40,780 bases of DNA from Prochlorococcus sp. MIT 0701 (GTDB taxonomy: Bacteria > Cyanobacteriota > Cyanobacteriia > PCC-6307 > Cyanobiaceae), in assembly GCF_000760295.1 (NCBI RefSeq), contig NZ_JNBA01000013.1, forward strand, positions 1-40,780, given 5' to 3'. The translations under genes were made by a program, and so were the position numbers. Every line of letters begins with the position of its first letter. The stretch's first letter is position 1. The notes beneath the pieces were generated by a model. It was not told the origin of the DNA, did not search any database, and was given only the letters and a program-made list of their open reading frames with translations. Positions 1-7,223 of the stretch are shown here, one piece after another.

Positions 1-2
1 CC

Positions 3-485
3 GCAAAACTTGGTGTCTCTTGGGGGTTTGGTGGTAGTAGTGCCAATCAAGGTGTCACAGACAAAGAAGAGCTCGATGCAACCAATGCTGAACTCGAGCA
101 ACTAAGAGAAGAAATCAACGAACTCAAAAGTCGCATCAAGCAGGATGTTGATGCACAATCAGTCTCTGGTGAACCAATCAAAATTTCGGCCTACCTCAGA
201 GATCTGCAAGGCGAAATCAAAGCCAAGAAACAAGCTGAACGCGATCTCATCGATCGCATCCAGCAACAAGATCAGCAAATCGCCAAGCACGTCAATGAAC
301 TCAAGCAAACTCGACAAGATCTCAACCAAGCTCGTGATGAGCTCAACGAACAACGGCTGATCCTTAGCTCACAGCAAGCTCAGATCAACCTTCTACTGCG
401 ACAATTCAACGCCACGATTCCTCAAATCAAGCAGAAAGAATTATCAGCCGTTACTCGTCCTTCAGCCTCCAATCAGCTTCCGTAA
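3..485 (+). CDS. Coiled-coil protein, C-terminal part (5' end outside window)
   Basis: This reading frame is open from the left edge to TAA at 483-485, giving 160 codons with no in-frame start, so the gene begins upstream. After a short Gly/Ser-rich stretch the protein is almost wholly heptad-like and rich in Glu, Gln, Lys, Leu and Arg (for example [16 protein letters not shown] and [12 protein letters not shown]). That predicts a long coiled coil with a loose Pro/Ser tail. No catalytic motif is visible, so a structural or scaffolding role is inferred only. Its last 24 bp overlap the 3' end of trpC on the other strand. The family is not identified. Confidence 0.7.
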   Translation, partial: AKLGVSWGFGGSSANQGVTDKEELDATNAELEQLREEINELKSRIKQDVDAQSVSGEPIKISAYLRDLQGEIKAKKQAERDLIDRIQQQDQQIAKHVNELKQTRQDLNQARDELNEQRLILSSQQAQINLLLRQFNATIPQIKQKELSAVTRPSASNQLP

Positions 486-1346
486 GCCAACACAAACATC
501 CGACTGACGCATCAGGGCTTCTCCTACCAGCACAGCTTCAGCACCTACCGCCTCAACCCTGTCCAAATCAGCGCGGTTAAACAAGCCCGATTCACTCACC
601 AACAAGACACCCTGCTGCTGCAATCGAGTAGCGAATTGATTGCTGAGTATTTCAGTGGTTTCAAGGTCTGTCTCAAAGGTGGTGAGATCACGATTGTTGA
701 TGCCAATCAGTGGGAAACCACCAAGGTTGAGAACCCGTTCAAGTTCCTCAGCATCATGCACTTCCACTAAGACAGTCAGACCAAGGCTGTTGGCCACCTT
801 GCTCAAATACGTCAGATCCTGATCAGAGAGGATCGCCACAATCAACAAGGCAGCATCCGCACCTGCAGCACGAGCCTGATAAAGCTGATATGGCGTAAGG
901 ATGAAGTCCTTACATAAAAGCGGTAGTCCAACCGTCTGCCGCACCTCAACAAGCACCTCAAATCCACCCTGAAAGAAGCTCTTATCGGTCAGCACAGACA
1001 AGCAACTCGCACCACCTTCCGCATAGGCATTGGCGATCACAACAGGGTCAAAGTCCGCGCGAATCACACCTTGACTTGGGCTGGCCTTCTTGACTTCAGC
1101 AATCACTGCCGGAGCCACCGAAGCCTGACGCAAGGCAGCAATGAAATCTCGAGGAATGGGCAATTCTGCGATCTGAGATTTAAGCGTCTCTAGAGGTACG
1201 CGCTGTCGTGCCGTCTCAACTTCACGGTCCTTCTCCCAAACAATCTTCTCCAGAATGTGGCGCGGCTCCGCATCATCGTGAGGAATGGCGTACTCCAAAT
1301 GCGCCACCTTGACGCTTGGATTGGGTGGACGTCGACGGATCTCCAT
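462..1346 (-). CDS. trpC: Indole-3-glycerol phosphate synthase
   Basis: TrpC closes the indole ring of CdRP to give indole-3-glycerol phosphate, the penultimate stage of tryptophan synthesis in the cytoplasm. The 294-residue product has the TIM-barrel signatures of the family: [16 protein letters not shown] with the catalytic lysine, [16 protein letters not shown], and LLVSESGL near the C-terminus. The ATG at 1346 ([11 protein letters not shown]) is preferred over a TTG five codons upstream because the long N-terminal extension typical of cyanobacterial TrpC begins there. It stands alone, with no other trp gene nearby. Its 3' end overlaps the convergent coiled-coil gene by 24 bp. Confidence 0.96.
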   Translation of the reverse strand: MEIRRRPPNPSVKVAHLEYAIPHDDAEPRHILEKIVWEKDREVETARQRVPLETLKSQIAELPIPRDFIAALRQASVAPAVIAEVKKASPSQGVIRADFDPVVIANAYAEGGASCLSVLTDKSFFQGGFEVLVEVRQTVGLPLLCKDFILTPYQLYQARAAGADAALLIVAILSDQDLTYLSKVANSLGLTVLVEVHDAEELERVLNLGGFPLIGINNRDLTTFETDLETTEILSNQFATRLQQQGVLLVSESGLFNRADLDRVEAVGAEAVLVGEALMRQSDVCVGLRKLIGG

Positions 1347-1409
1347 AGGGTGACAATGCAATGAACAACAATGAACCGCAGGGCTAAGACCTGCTTGAAG
1401 AACAGCGGC

Positions 1410-2879
1410 CTAGGCAGCACTAGCCGATGCAACAACCGCCTTAGCCAGCTGTTTGGCCGCCTGCTTATAGGCCACTTCCACTACTTCACTAAGAGTGGGA
1501 TGGGTATGCACTTCATAGGCCAATTGAGCCACGCTCTGACGACGTGCCACCGCATTGGCTACCTCCTGGATCAAATCGGCGGCATGCAATCCATAGATGT
1601 GAGCACCAAGAACTTCACCATTGTCTTTGCGGAACAACAACTTCATCAATCCATCACTCTCCAGCTCTGCTAGTGCTTTGGAATTGGCCTTGAAGTAGCT
1701 GCGCACACTACCCAACTCAAACCCATCCTTGGAAGCAAGCTCTTTGGCATCGGCTTCACTCAACCCCACGGAGCTGATCTCCGGATGAGTGAAGGTCGCC
1801 GCTGGAATGCTGCGGTAATCAATCGTGCGGGAGTGTCCCTGGATGTTGTCGACAGCCAGCGTGCCCTGTGCTGCGGCTGTATGGGCCAACATCAGCTTGC
1901 CAGTGACATCCCCGACGGCCCAAAGATGAGGCAATGGCTTTCCGTTGACCAATACCCTCATGCTGTCGTCGATCGGTACAAAGCCGCGATTGGTCTCCAC
2001 ACCAACCGAATCAAGATTGAGCCCCTTACTACTTGGCACCCGACCAGTCGCGACGAGCACCGCATCCACCTCCAAGCTATCCACCAGCTCACGGCTTTTC
2101 ATCTCCGCCAGTTCGATCCTTACCGGGCAGCCAGGGGTGACCTTGCTAGCCAGCACACCAGCACGTGCATCGATGTCACGTCCTTCAATCAAATGCCGAG
2201 CTGCCATCTTGGTGATGTCGGGGTCAAAGGTTGGCATGACCCGATCCAACGCCTCAATCATCGTGACTTCACAGCCGAGAGCCGTATAAACATCGGCAAA
2301 TTCAAGGCCGATATAACCACTGCCGATGATGGCAATCCAACGCGGCAGCCATTCCAAGTTCACGGCTTCATCACTGGTAAAAACCGTGCGTCCATCGGTT
2401 TCAATCCCAGGGGGCACAAATGGATCAGAGCCTGTTGCAAGGATCACATCCCTGGCAGTGAGCACCCGATCCACACCACTTTTCTCTCTCAAGCCAATTC
2501 GCTGGCTTCCCTCCAATCGTCCATGGCCCCGCAGGATCGTGACACCAGCCCGCTGCAACGTTTTGGTGAGGTTGCTGCGAATCGTGGCCACCAACTGGTT
2601 GGCATGGTCAGCAATCTTTTGGCGTTCAAAACGCACAGGTGCAGCATGAATGCCGAAACCAGATAGATGTTCAGCATCAGCCAACTCACGCACCCTTCCA
2701 CTGGCAGCAAGCAATGCCTTAGATGGCACACAGCCTCGATTCACGCAAGTGCCGCCCATATCACCTGATTCCACAATCGCCACCTTGAGACCATCATCAG
2801 CGGCATGCTTGGCGGCATCAAAACCGCCATAACCCGCACCGATCACGATCACATCGAAGTCGAAACTGGCTTCGCTCAC
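1410..2879 (-). CDS. lpdA: Dihydrolipoamide dehydrogenase (E3)
   Basis: This is a flavoprotein disulfide reductase that reoxidises dihydrolipoamide with NAD+, serving pyruvate dehydrogenase and glycine decarboxylase. Visible features in the 489 residues are an N-terminal FAD-binding GxGxxG (VIGAGYGG), the redox-active cysteines 45 and 50 in GGTCVNRGC, a second Rossmann motif (IIGSGYIGLE) for NAD, an FAD-contacting AVGDV segment, and the C-terminal HTHPTLSE holding the catalytic His460-Glu465 pair. The start is GTG at 2879. It lies 5 bp downstream of the SpoU methyltransferase stop, so the two are probably co-transcribed. Confidence 0.95.
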   Translation of the reverse strand: MSEASFDFDVIVIGAGYGGFDAAKHAADDGLKVAIVESGDMGGTCVNRGCVPSKALLAASGRVRELADAEHLSGFGIHAAPVRFERQKIADHANQLVATIRSNLTKTLQRAGVTILRGHGRLEGSQRIGLREKSGVDRVLTARDVILATGSDPFVPPGIETDGRTVFTSDEAVNLEWLPRWIAIIGSGYIGLEFADVYTALGCEVTMIEALDRVMPTFDPDITKMAARHLIEGRDIDARAGVLASKVTPGCPVRIELAEMKSRELVDSLEVDAVLVATGRVPSSKGLNLDSVGVETNRGFVPIDDSMRVLVNGKPLPHLWAVGDVTGKLMLAHTAAAQGTLAVDNIQGHSRTIDYRSIPAATFTHPEISSVGLSEADAKELASKDGFELGSVRSYFKANSKALAELESDGLMKLLFRKDNGEVLGAHIYGLHAADLIQEVANAVARRQSVAQLAYEVHTHPTLSEVVEVAYKQAAKQLAKAVVASASAA

Positions 2880-2884
2880 CCGAA

Positions 2885-3712
2885 CTACTGCGTGGAAGAG
2901 GTCATTGTGGCTCGTCGCCGCTCAAGCAGTAGTGGCACCGCCACCGCCGCCACGTTAAGCGACTCAACCGCAGCGCTATGCGGCAAGGTGACGCAAGCCG
3001 TGCAACACGCCTGCAGACGCGGATGCAGGCCGGATCCCTCATTGCCCAGCACCAACACAGTCGGTTGCCTCCAGTCCAGCTGCCAATAAGGCAAACAAGC
3101 ATGGGCTGCATAAGAGCCCGGCACCATGGTGGCCACGACCTGTAAACCGCGACGAGCGGCACATTCAAGTTGCTCAGCTAACTGCTCCACAGCCTCCTGC
3201 CCTGATGACCCGAAGCGCTGATGGGGCAACTGAAGGATGGCCCCCGCCGAAGCCCTCAGCACTTTTGGGCTGAGCGGATCCGCCCCAGACGCAAGCCAAA
3301 CCGCCTCCACCTCTGCAGCCAAGGCTGTTCGCAGCAAAGTGCCAAGGTTGCCAGGATCCTGCAGCCGATCCAATGCCAACACAAACTTGGCTTGATTAGC
3401 AGCCTGCGGAAGAGAATCAAGAGGCAAAAGGCTCGCCACACCATCTGGGCTGACTGTCGTTAACGAAGCCTCCAAAACACTTGGGGTGACCAGATGAATC
3501 AAGGTTTCTGCAGGCAAAGCCTGCACAAGATCCCCATGACGCTCCAGCCAAAAGTTGGTCGCCACAATCTCTTTAGGACGGTGTGTGGTTCGCAACACTT
3601 CCTGAAGCAGGTGGGTCCCCTCAAGCAGCAACAAAGACTGCTCTTGACGTCCTTCCCTGCTGGCGAGGAATTTCAATCTGCGCACAAGAGGGTTGCGTCG
3701 ACTTGAAATCAA
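2885..3712 (-). CDS. TrmH/SpoU-family RNA 2'-O-ribose methyltransferase
   Basis: This is a SAM-dependent RNA ribose methyltransferase of the SPOUT superfamily, 275 residues long. The N-terminal substrate-binding part (SSRRNPLVRRLKFL) is followed by the three SPOUT motifs: LDRLQDPGNLGTLLRTA, VLVLGNEGSGL and LPHSAAVESLNVAAVAVPLL, which form the knotted SAM site. Resemblance is closest to the 23S rRNA/tRNA group (RlmB, TrmH, TsnR-like); the exact target nucleotide cannot be read from sequence. The start is TTG at 3712, since no ATG lies near the conserved N-terminus. It sits directly upstream of lpdA in the same direction. Confidence 0.9.
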   Translation of the reverse strand: MISSRRNPLVRRLKFLASREGRQEQSLLLLEGTHLLQEVLRTTHRPKEIVATNFWLERHGDLVQALPAETLIHLVTPSVLEASLTTVSPDGVASLLPLDSLPQAANQAKFVLALDRLQDPGNLGTLLRTALAAEVEAVWLASGADPLSPKVLRASAGAILQLPHQRFGSSGQEAVEQLAEQLECAARRGLQVVATMVPGSYAAHACLPYWQLDWRQPTVLVLGNEGSGLHPRLQACCTACVTLPHSAAVESLNVAAVAVPLLLERRRATMTSSTQ

Positions 3713-3743
3713 TAGCGAGGCATTAGCTCCGATTTACAGAACC

Positions 3744-3992
3744 TCAGAATATTGCTTGCTTACGCACCTTCAAACCTTCATTCAGGACAAGCTGTTCACC
3801 ATCAAAATCAAGACCATTGACTGCTGCAATTTCACCCTTTAAGCCTTCAGCAGCAAGGCTTTCGATCATCTTTTTGATGACTTGATCTTCCACAGTTGAA
3901 CTGTCCAAATCATCAGGGGTTAGACGTTCAAGGAAGCGACCCACTTTTGAAGCCACCAACTCCGGGGCATTGGTAATCTTGAGCACAATCAT
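3744..3992 (-). CDS. Small conserved cyanobacterial protein of unknown function
   Basis: An 82-residue protein starting at ATG 3992. It is acidic and soluble, with no signal peptide or membrane segment. The sequence mixes helical stretches (VEDQVIKKMIESLAAEGLKG) with short strands, ending in LNEGLKVRKQAIF. I recognise it as the type of short conserved protein found across cyanobacteria, but no function is known to me. It ends 31 bp before the SpoU methyltransferase start on the same strand, so it may lead that operon. It lies just outside the tRNA-derived repeat that marks the edge of the mini-island. Confidence 0.75.
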   Translation of the reverse strand: MIVLKITNAPELVASKVGRFLERLTPDDLDSSTVEDQVIKKMIESLAAEGLKGEIAAVNGLDFDGEQLVLNEGLKVRKQAIF

Positions 3993-4027
3993 GGATGCAG
4001 CTTGAGGTCGATTACTCAGTCAAGATA

Positions 4028-4056
4028 ATGCGGATGGGGAGACTTGAACTCCCACA
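4028..4056 (-). repeat. Duplicated 3' end of tRNA-Leu (distal att-like repeat)
   Basis: These 29 bp are identical to 5563-5591. They hold the complete T-arm and 3' acceptor strand of tRNA-Leu(CAG), in the same orientation as the intact gene. No 5' half follows. This is the arrangement left when an element integrates into the 3' end of a tRNA gene: the intact tRNA at one end and a displaced 3' fragment at the other. Confidence 0.85.
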
Positions 4057-4121
4057 CTATAATGAGCCGTTCTGGTGCAAGGCTTCTCAGCCGTTGATTT
4101 CTCTACAAGGCTCTGTAAGGG

Positions 4122-4161
4122 GCCTGTATCGAGGGATAAGTAAATATCCCTCGATACAGGC
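4122..4161. terminator. Perfect 17-bp hairpin, terminator-like on the plus strand
   Basis: The arms at 4122-4138 and 4145-4161 are perfectly complementary, with a six-base loop (AGTAAA). A short T run (TTTTCT) follows on the plus strand, as in a factor-independent terminator. No plus-strand gene lies just upstream. On the minus strand it sits about 60 bp after the RiPP gene stop but lacks a U-tract in that direction. It could be a terminator, an mRNA 3'-end stabiliser, or a structural element of the mini-island. Confidence 0.55.
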
Positions 4162-4220
4162 TTTTCTCCCCCTTCCAGGCGAATCTGGGCTGTTAATTCA
4201 AAATCAATCAAGATTATTGA

Positions 4221-4445
4221 TTATTGCCACCAAAGCTTGTTATCGGAAGGATTTTGCAAACCTGGTCTACTACTCCCCAGCTTGTTATCGGAAGGATTTT
4301 GCAAACCTGGTCTACTCCCCCACGCGCAATCGAGACCAGGGTGAATGATTCTTAGCCCTTGATTTTTGATGCCTCCGAGCTTGACGAATGCAGAACCACC
4401 GTTAATGGTCTGTAGCTGGTCGAGGGTGAGTTCGATGTTGGTCAT
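4221..4445 (-). CDS. Double-glycine-leader peptide (RiPP/bacteriocin-type precursor) with duplicated core
   Basis: A 74-residue product from ATG 4445. The N-terminus, MTNIELTLDQLQTINGG, is a classic double-glycine leader: an amphipathic segment ending in Gly-Gly. Such leaders are normally cleaved by a C39-peptidase ABC exporter. The putative core of about 57 residues has one Cys and contains the unit SRPGLQNPSDNKL twice, followed by WWQ. An upstream TTG (4484) would add 13 residues of Thr-rich sequence and is less likely. No modification enzyme or exporter is nearby, so processing would have to be supplied in trans. Class and activity are unknown. The double-glycine leader is the firm part of this call. 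Confidence 0.7.
   Translation of the reverse strand: MTNIELTLDQLQTINGGSAFVKLGGIKNQGLRIIHPGLDCAWGSRPGLQNPSDNKLGSSRPGLQNPSDNKLWWQ
4234..4320 (-). repeat. Tandem duplication inside the peptide gene (45 + 42 bp)
   Basis: Units 4234-4278 and 4279-4320 are identical except for a 3-bp insertion (TAC) in the first, so the repeat stays in frame. It doubles the PGLQNPSDNKL segment of the precursor core. The near-identity points to a recent duplication. Confidence 0.9.
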
Positions 4446-5126
4446 GGTTTGAGTTGTGGTGGAGGTGTCCCTCCGTGTATTCAACTTCTCGTGGATTAAT
4501 TGTTGATGTGGTGTTCTTAGTCGTTCGCCTGAGTGAGCTTGATCACTTGGGAGTATTTCGGCCCAATTTTATCTGGGATATAGGCATATGGCCGTGGAGG
4601 AATATCCCCCCTCGGGGGCACCCTTGTACTAGTGAAATTGAGAGGGCTCCTCTCTTTGCTGCTTCTGGGAGGGGGAGGGGAGGAGAACCTCGATCCCTTG
4701 CCATGACCAGTGGTCTCACTAGATGACTGATCTAGCGCGCAGCAATACCACCTCGAACTAGCACAAATATCCTGAGTATTAATGCCTAGCTCAACGCAAG
4801 CGTGCTGCAATGCACACGCATTCGCTCCTTTGCATGTTTTCCTGCTGCCACCCCCTCTTCTCAGCAAAAGGCTGCTATTGAGAATAGCTTGACTTGTATA
4901 TAAGTATTTCTGCTCTAAAGCTAAACCGTTCAAGCGCGTGACGCCTACGCGTCCTTCAGGACTGCCTAATGAGAGCGCATTACCTGAACAGGGGAGCAGC
5001 TCACAAATGAAATCACCCACTTAGGTGATGTGTGATCAGTAGTACTTGAACGATGGCGAATGTGTTCGAGGGGAAGACCCCTTTTCAGATCTGCCCTTCG
5101 CGGAGCACCACTTACCAAACAAAGCA
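4446..5126. other. Region without a supported gene inside the mini-island
   Basis: There is no convincing coding sequence here. A 167-codon minus-strand frame (4517-5020) is open but has low-complexity Pro/Arg/Ser/Cys composition and no recognisable domain. Purine/pyrimidine-biased tracts occur near 4640-4690. A short inverted repeat (ATCACC/GGTGAT) lies near 5012-5029. It may be decayed cargo or untranslated sequence. Confidence 0.5.
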
Positions 5127-5348
5127 ATGATTCAAAACATTCTTCTTTCTGGTCTCTCCGTCCTTTCGGTATCGATGCCAGCTGCTGTGGAGGCTCAAAG
5201 CTTGTATTCGACTCAAGTTCAAAGTTCGATCAACCAAAGAATGCGTACACAACAGATGCTTCAGTAACAGCAGCGTCAGAGAGATATGTCCGTAATCCAG
5301 CCGACCACCCAAAATCCGTACAACTACTACTACGGCAATAGGTGCTGA
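5127..5348 (+). pseudogene. Small secreted Gln-rich protein, interrupted by an in-frame TAA
   Basis: From ATG 5127 the frame encodes a signal-peptide-like start (MIQNILLSGLSVLSVSMPAA followed by VEAQS) and then a Gln/Arg/Met-rich stretch. TAA at 5265-5267 falls within a run of Gln codons (CAG TAA CAG CAG). Beyond it the same frame continues for 26 codons with the same composition (QQRQRDMSVIQPTTQNPYNYYYG) to TGA at 5346-5348. A single CAA-to-TAA change explains this. Without it the product would be a 73-residue exported protein of unknown function. The truncated 46-residue form might still be made. Confidence 0.6.
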
Positions 5349-5352
5349 TTTA

Positions 5353-5408
5353 CCTGCCCACCTGAGCAGCAAAGGCTGTGCAGCCAGGTTCAAGCCCTGG
5401 CGCAGGCA
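5353..5408 (+). other. tRNA-like remnant with a perfect T-arm
   Basis: Positions 5384-5400 form a perfect T-arm: CCAGG, loop TTCAAGC, CCTGG. They are followed by CGCAGGCA in the acceptor position. Upstream CCTGC (5353-5357) can pair with GCAGG (5402-5406), and a weak hairpin lies between. At 56 nt with no recognisable anticodon arm it is not a functional tRNA. It may be a degraded tRNA or a chance structure. Confidence 0.35.
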
Positions 5409-5411
5409 TTA

Positions 5412-5434
5412 GCTCCCAAGAGGGGGGTCTTTTT
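5412..5434 (+). terminator. Possible factor-independent terminator
   Basis: A short GC stem (CTCCC, loop AAGA, GGGGG) is followed by TCTTTTT on the plus strand, about 65 bp after the broken secreted-protein gene. The stem is only about 5 bp, so the call is weak. The following stretch, 5435-5562, is AT-rich with no gene seen. Confidence 0.4.
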
Positions 5435-5562
5435 ATCTCTCATCAAACCGCCCACCCAATAAGCACTAGTTATTAATTAAGTGACCCACCTATATATCAC
5501 TTAGACTCGCCTAATAGTATAAGCATTCTTAACTCAAAACCTAGTTAGTGATTAGGGTTTTG

Positions 5563-5591
5563 ATGCGGATGGGGAGACTTGAACTCCCACA
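5563..5591 (-). repeat. tRNA-proximal copy of the 29-bp direct repeat
   Basis: Identical to 4028-4056. It covers the T-arm, the 3' acceptor strand and one base beyond the discriminator of tRNA-Leu(CAG). Together the two copies bracket 1,535 bp measured from repeat start to repeat start. Confidence 0.85.
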
Positions 5592-5647
5592 AGATTGCTC
5601 TCACTAGTACCTGAAACTAGCGCGTCTACCAATTCCGCCACATCCGC
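5564..5647 (-). tRNA. tRNA-Leu (anticodon CAG)
   Basis: An 84-nt class II tRNA on the minus strand. The acceptor pairs GCGGATG with CATCCGC and has discriminator A. The anticodon loop TTCAGGT gives CAG (leucine CUG). A long variable arm follows, and the T-loop is TTCAAGT. The 3' CCA is not encoded. Its 3' end is duplicated at 4028-4056, so it appears to have served as an integration site. Confidence 0.95.
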
Positions 5648-5805
5648 TGGCGTGCGTCGCGCAAGCGACATCATGACGATAAGACATCGACTGCCTGCCA
5701 GCTTTATCTCAACCTGGCAGTTTTGAACCAGTTTGAGGTCTGGACGTCTAGACTGTCTCAGGTGTAATTGTCAATATGTCCTCGTTCAAGAATAATTAAC
5801 GGGAC

Positions 5806-7110
5806 ATGCCCGCAGCGGTATCCATAACTCAAGAGATTCTCAAGCCGCATCTGGAGATTCAAGGCGGACATACTCTTTCCAGAGAGCTGAAAGTCAGCGG
5901 AGCTAAGAATTCTGCCCTGGTTCTGATGACCTCGGCCCTTCTCAGCGAAGGCCCTCTTGAGCTGCACAATGTTCCTCAGCTCACAGATATCCAGGGGATG
6001 GCAGACATCCTCGCCTCCTTAGGGGTACATGTAAAACGTAGTCAGGAGACCGTTTGGCTACAGGCTGATGACCTTCATCACGCCGAACCTCCCTACGATC
6101 TAGTCAATGGCCTTAGAGCTAGTTTTTTCTGCATCGGCCCACTGCTAGGACGACTCGGACACGCCAAAGTCCCCCTGCCGGGTGGTTGCCGCATCGGAGC
6201 CCGGCCTGTTGTTGAGCACATCAGAGGGCTTAAAGCTCTGGGTGCCATGGTGAAAGTTGAGCATGGCGTTGTCACAGCTTCAGTACCAGGAACGTCACGG
6301 CGACTTAAGGGTGCTGCAATCGTGCTCGACTGCCCAAGTGTCGGTGCAACCGAGACCATTCTCATGGCAGCTGTATTGGCGGAAGGCACGAGCACCATCG
6401 AAAACGCTGCTCAGGAGCCTGAGGTTCAAGACCTGGCCAAAATGCTCAATGCCATGGGCGCTCGTGTAATCGGTGCTGGTGGTCCAATCATCACCATCGA
6501 AGGCGTCGAACGTTTACACGGCTGCAACTATTCGGTGATCCCTGATCGCATTGAAGCCGGTACCTTCCTGATTGCAGCGGCAATCACCCGCTCGATCGTT
6601 CGAGTCTCTCCAGTCATCCCTGAGCATCTCAATGCCGTGCTCCAGAAGCTGAGAGATTGCGGCTGCACCCTTGAGATTGACAAGCAAGGAATCACGCTTA
6701 TCCCGGGAGATCTTCATGGCGTTGACATCATCACCCAACCTTTCCCAGGCTTCCCAACGGACTTACAGGCCCCCTTTATGGCCCTTTTAACCACAGCCAA
6801 AGGCACAAGCGTGGTGACAGAAAAGATCTACGAAAACCGCATGCAGCATGTCGCTGAGCTGCAACGAATGGGAGCTTCGATTCGCCTTCAAGGAAACACG
6901 GCTGTGGTCGAAGGCGTACCCCAGCTCAGTGCTGCACCAGTCAGTGGTAACGACTTAAGAGCCGCAGCGGCGCTCGTTTTAGCAGGTCTAGCCGCACGCG
7001 GCATCAGTCAAGTCGATGGCCTCAACCACCTCGATCGCGGTTATGACGGGATTGAAAGCAAATTGAATGCATCTGGAGCCCATATCCTTCGGCATCAGCC
7101 CTCAGGATGA
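5806..7110 (+). CDS. murA: UDP-N-acetylglucosamine 1-carboxyvinyltransferase
   Basis: MurA transfers enolpyruvate from PEP to UDP-GlcNAc, the first committed step of peptidoglycan synthesis, in the cytoplasm. The 434-residue protein shows the conserved Lys34-Asn35 in SGAKNSAL, the catalytic Cys128 in LPGGCRIGARPV (the fosfomycin-reactive position), and the active-site Asp in GFPTDLQAPF, followed by NRMQHVAEL. Length and domain order match the family, with about 15 extra N-terminal residues relative to the E. coli enzyme. It is transcribed away from the mini-island and is followed by tRNA-Leu(CAA). The retained Cys implies fosfomycin sensitivity in principle. Confidence 0.97.
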   Translation: MPAAVSITQEILKPHLEIQGGHTLSRELKVSGAKNSALVLMTSALLSEGPLELHNVPQLTDIQGMADILASLGVHVKRSQETVWLQADDLHHAEPPYDLVNGLRASFFCIGPLLGRLGHAKVPLPGGCRIGARPVVEHIRGLKALGAMVKVEHGVVTASVPGTSRRLKGAAIVLDCPSVGATETILMAAVLAEGTSTIENAAQEPEVQDLAKMLNAMGARVIGAGGPIITIEGVERLHGCNYSVIPDRIEAGTFLIAAAITRSIVRVSPVIPEHLNAVLQKLRDCGCTLEIDKQGITLIPGDLHGVDIITQPFPGFPTDLQAPFMALLTTAKGTSVVTEKIYENRMQHVAELQRMGASIRLQGNTAVVEGVPQLSAAPVSGNDLRAAAALVLAGLAARGISQVDGLNHLDRGYDGIESKLNASGAHILRHQPSG

Positions 7111-7133
7111 CCCTGGCATAACATCACCTCCAC

Positions 7134-7215
7134 GGGAGCGTGGCGGAATTGGTAGACGCACTGGATTCAAAATCCAGCGCCTTCGGGCATGTGGGTTCAA
7201 GTCCCACCGCTCCCA
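7134..7215 (+). tRNA. tRNA-Leu (anticodon CAA)
   Basis: An 82-nt class II tRNA. The acceptor pairs GGGAGCG with CGCTCCC and has discriminator A. The anticodon stem-loop is CTGGA-TTCAAAA-TCCAG, giving CAA (leucine UUG). It has a long variable arm and a GTGGG/CCCAC T-arm, and no encoded CCA. It ends 8 bp before the argD start codon, so the two may share a transcript that is processed at the tRNA. Confidence 0.95.
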
Positions 7216-7223
7216 CTGCTGTG

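Noticed and set aside
1785..2666. 293-codon plus-strand open frame antisense to lpdA
   Set aside because: Lies entirely inside a well-supported gene on the other strand and has no recognisable protein features; a shadow of lpdA codon bias.
4028..4056. A second tRNA-Leu gene
   Set aside because: Only the 3' third is present. No anticodon or D-arm sequence precedes it on the minus strand, so it is a fragment.
4517..5020. 167-codon minus-strand open frame inside the mini-island
   Set aside because: Biased, low-complexity composition with Pro/Arg/Ser/Cys runs, no domain, no ribosome binding site and no sign of codon preference. It looks like chance openness in GC-rich repeats.
5353..5410. Acceptor half of a two-piece tmRNA
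   Set aside because: The T-arm is good, but the end CGCAGGCA does not match the alanine-type acceptor expected of tmRNA, and no tag-coding segment follows.
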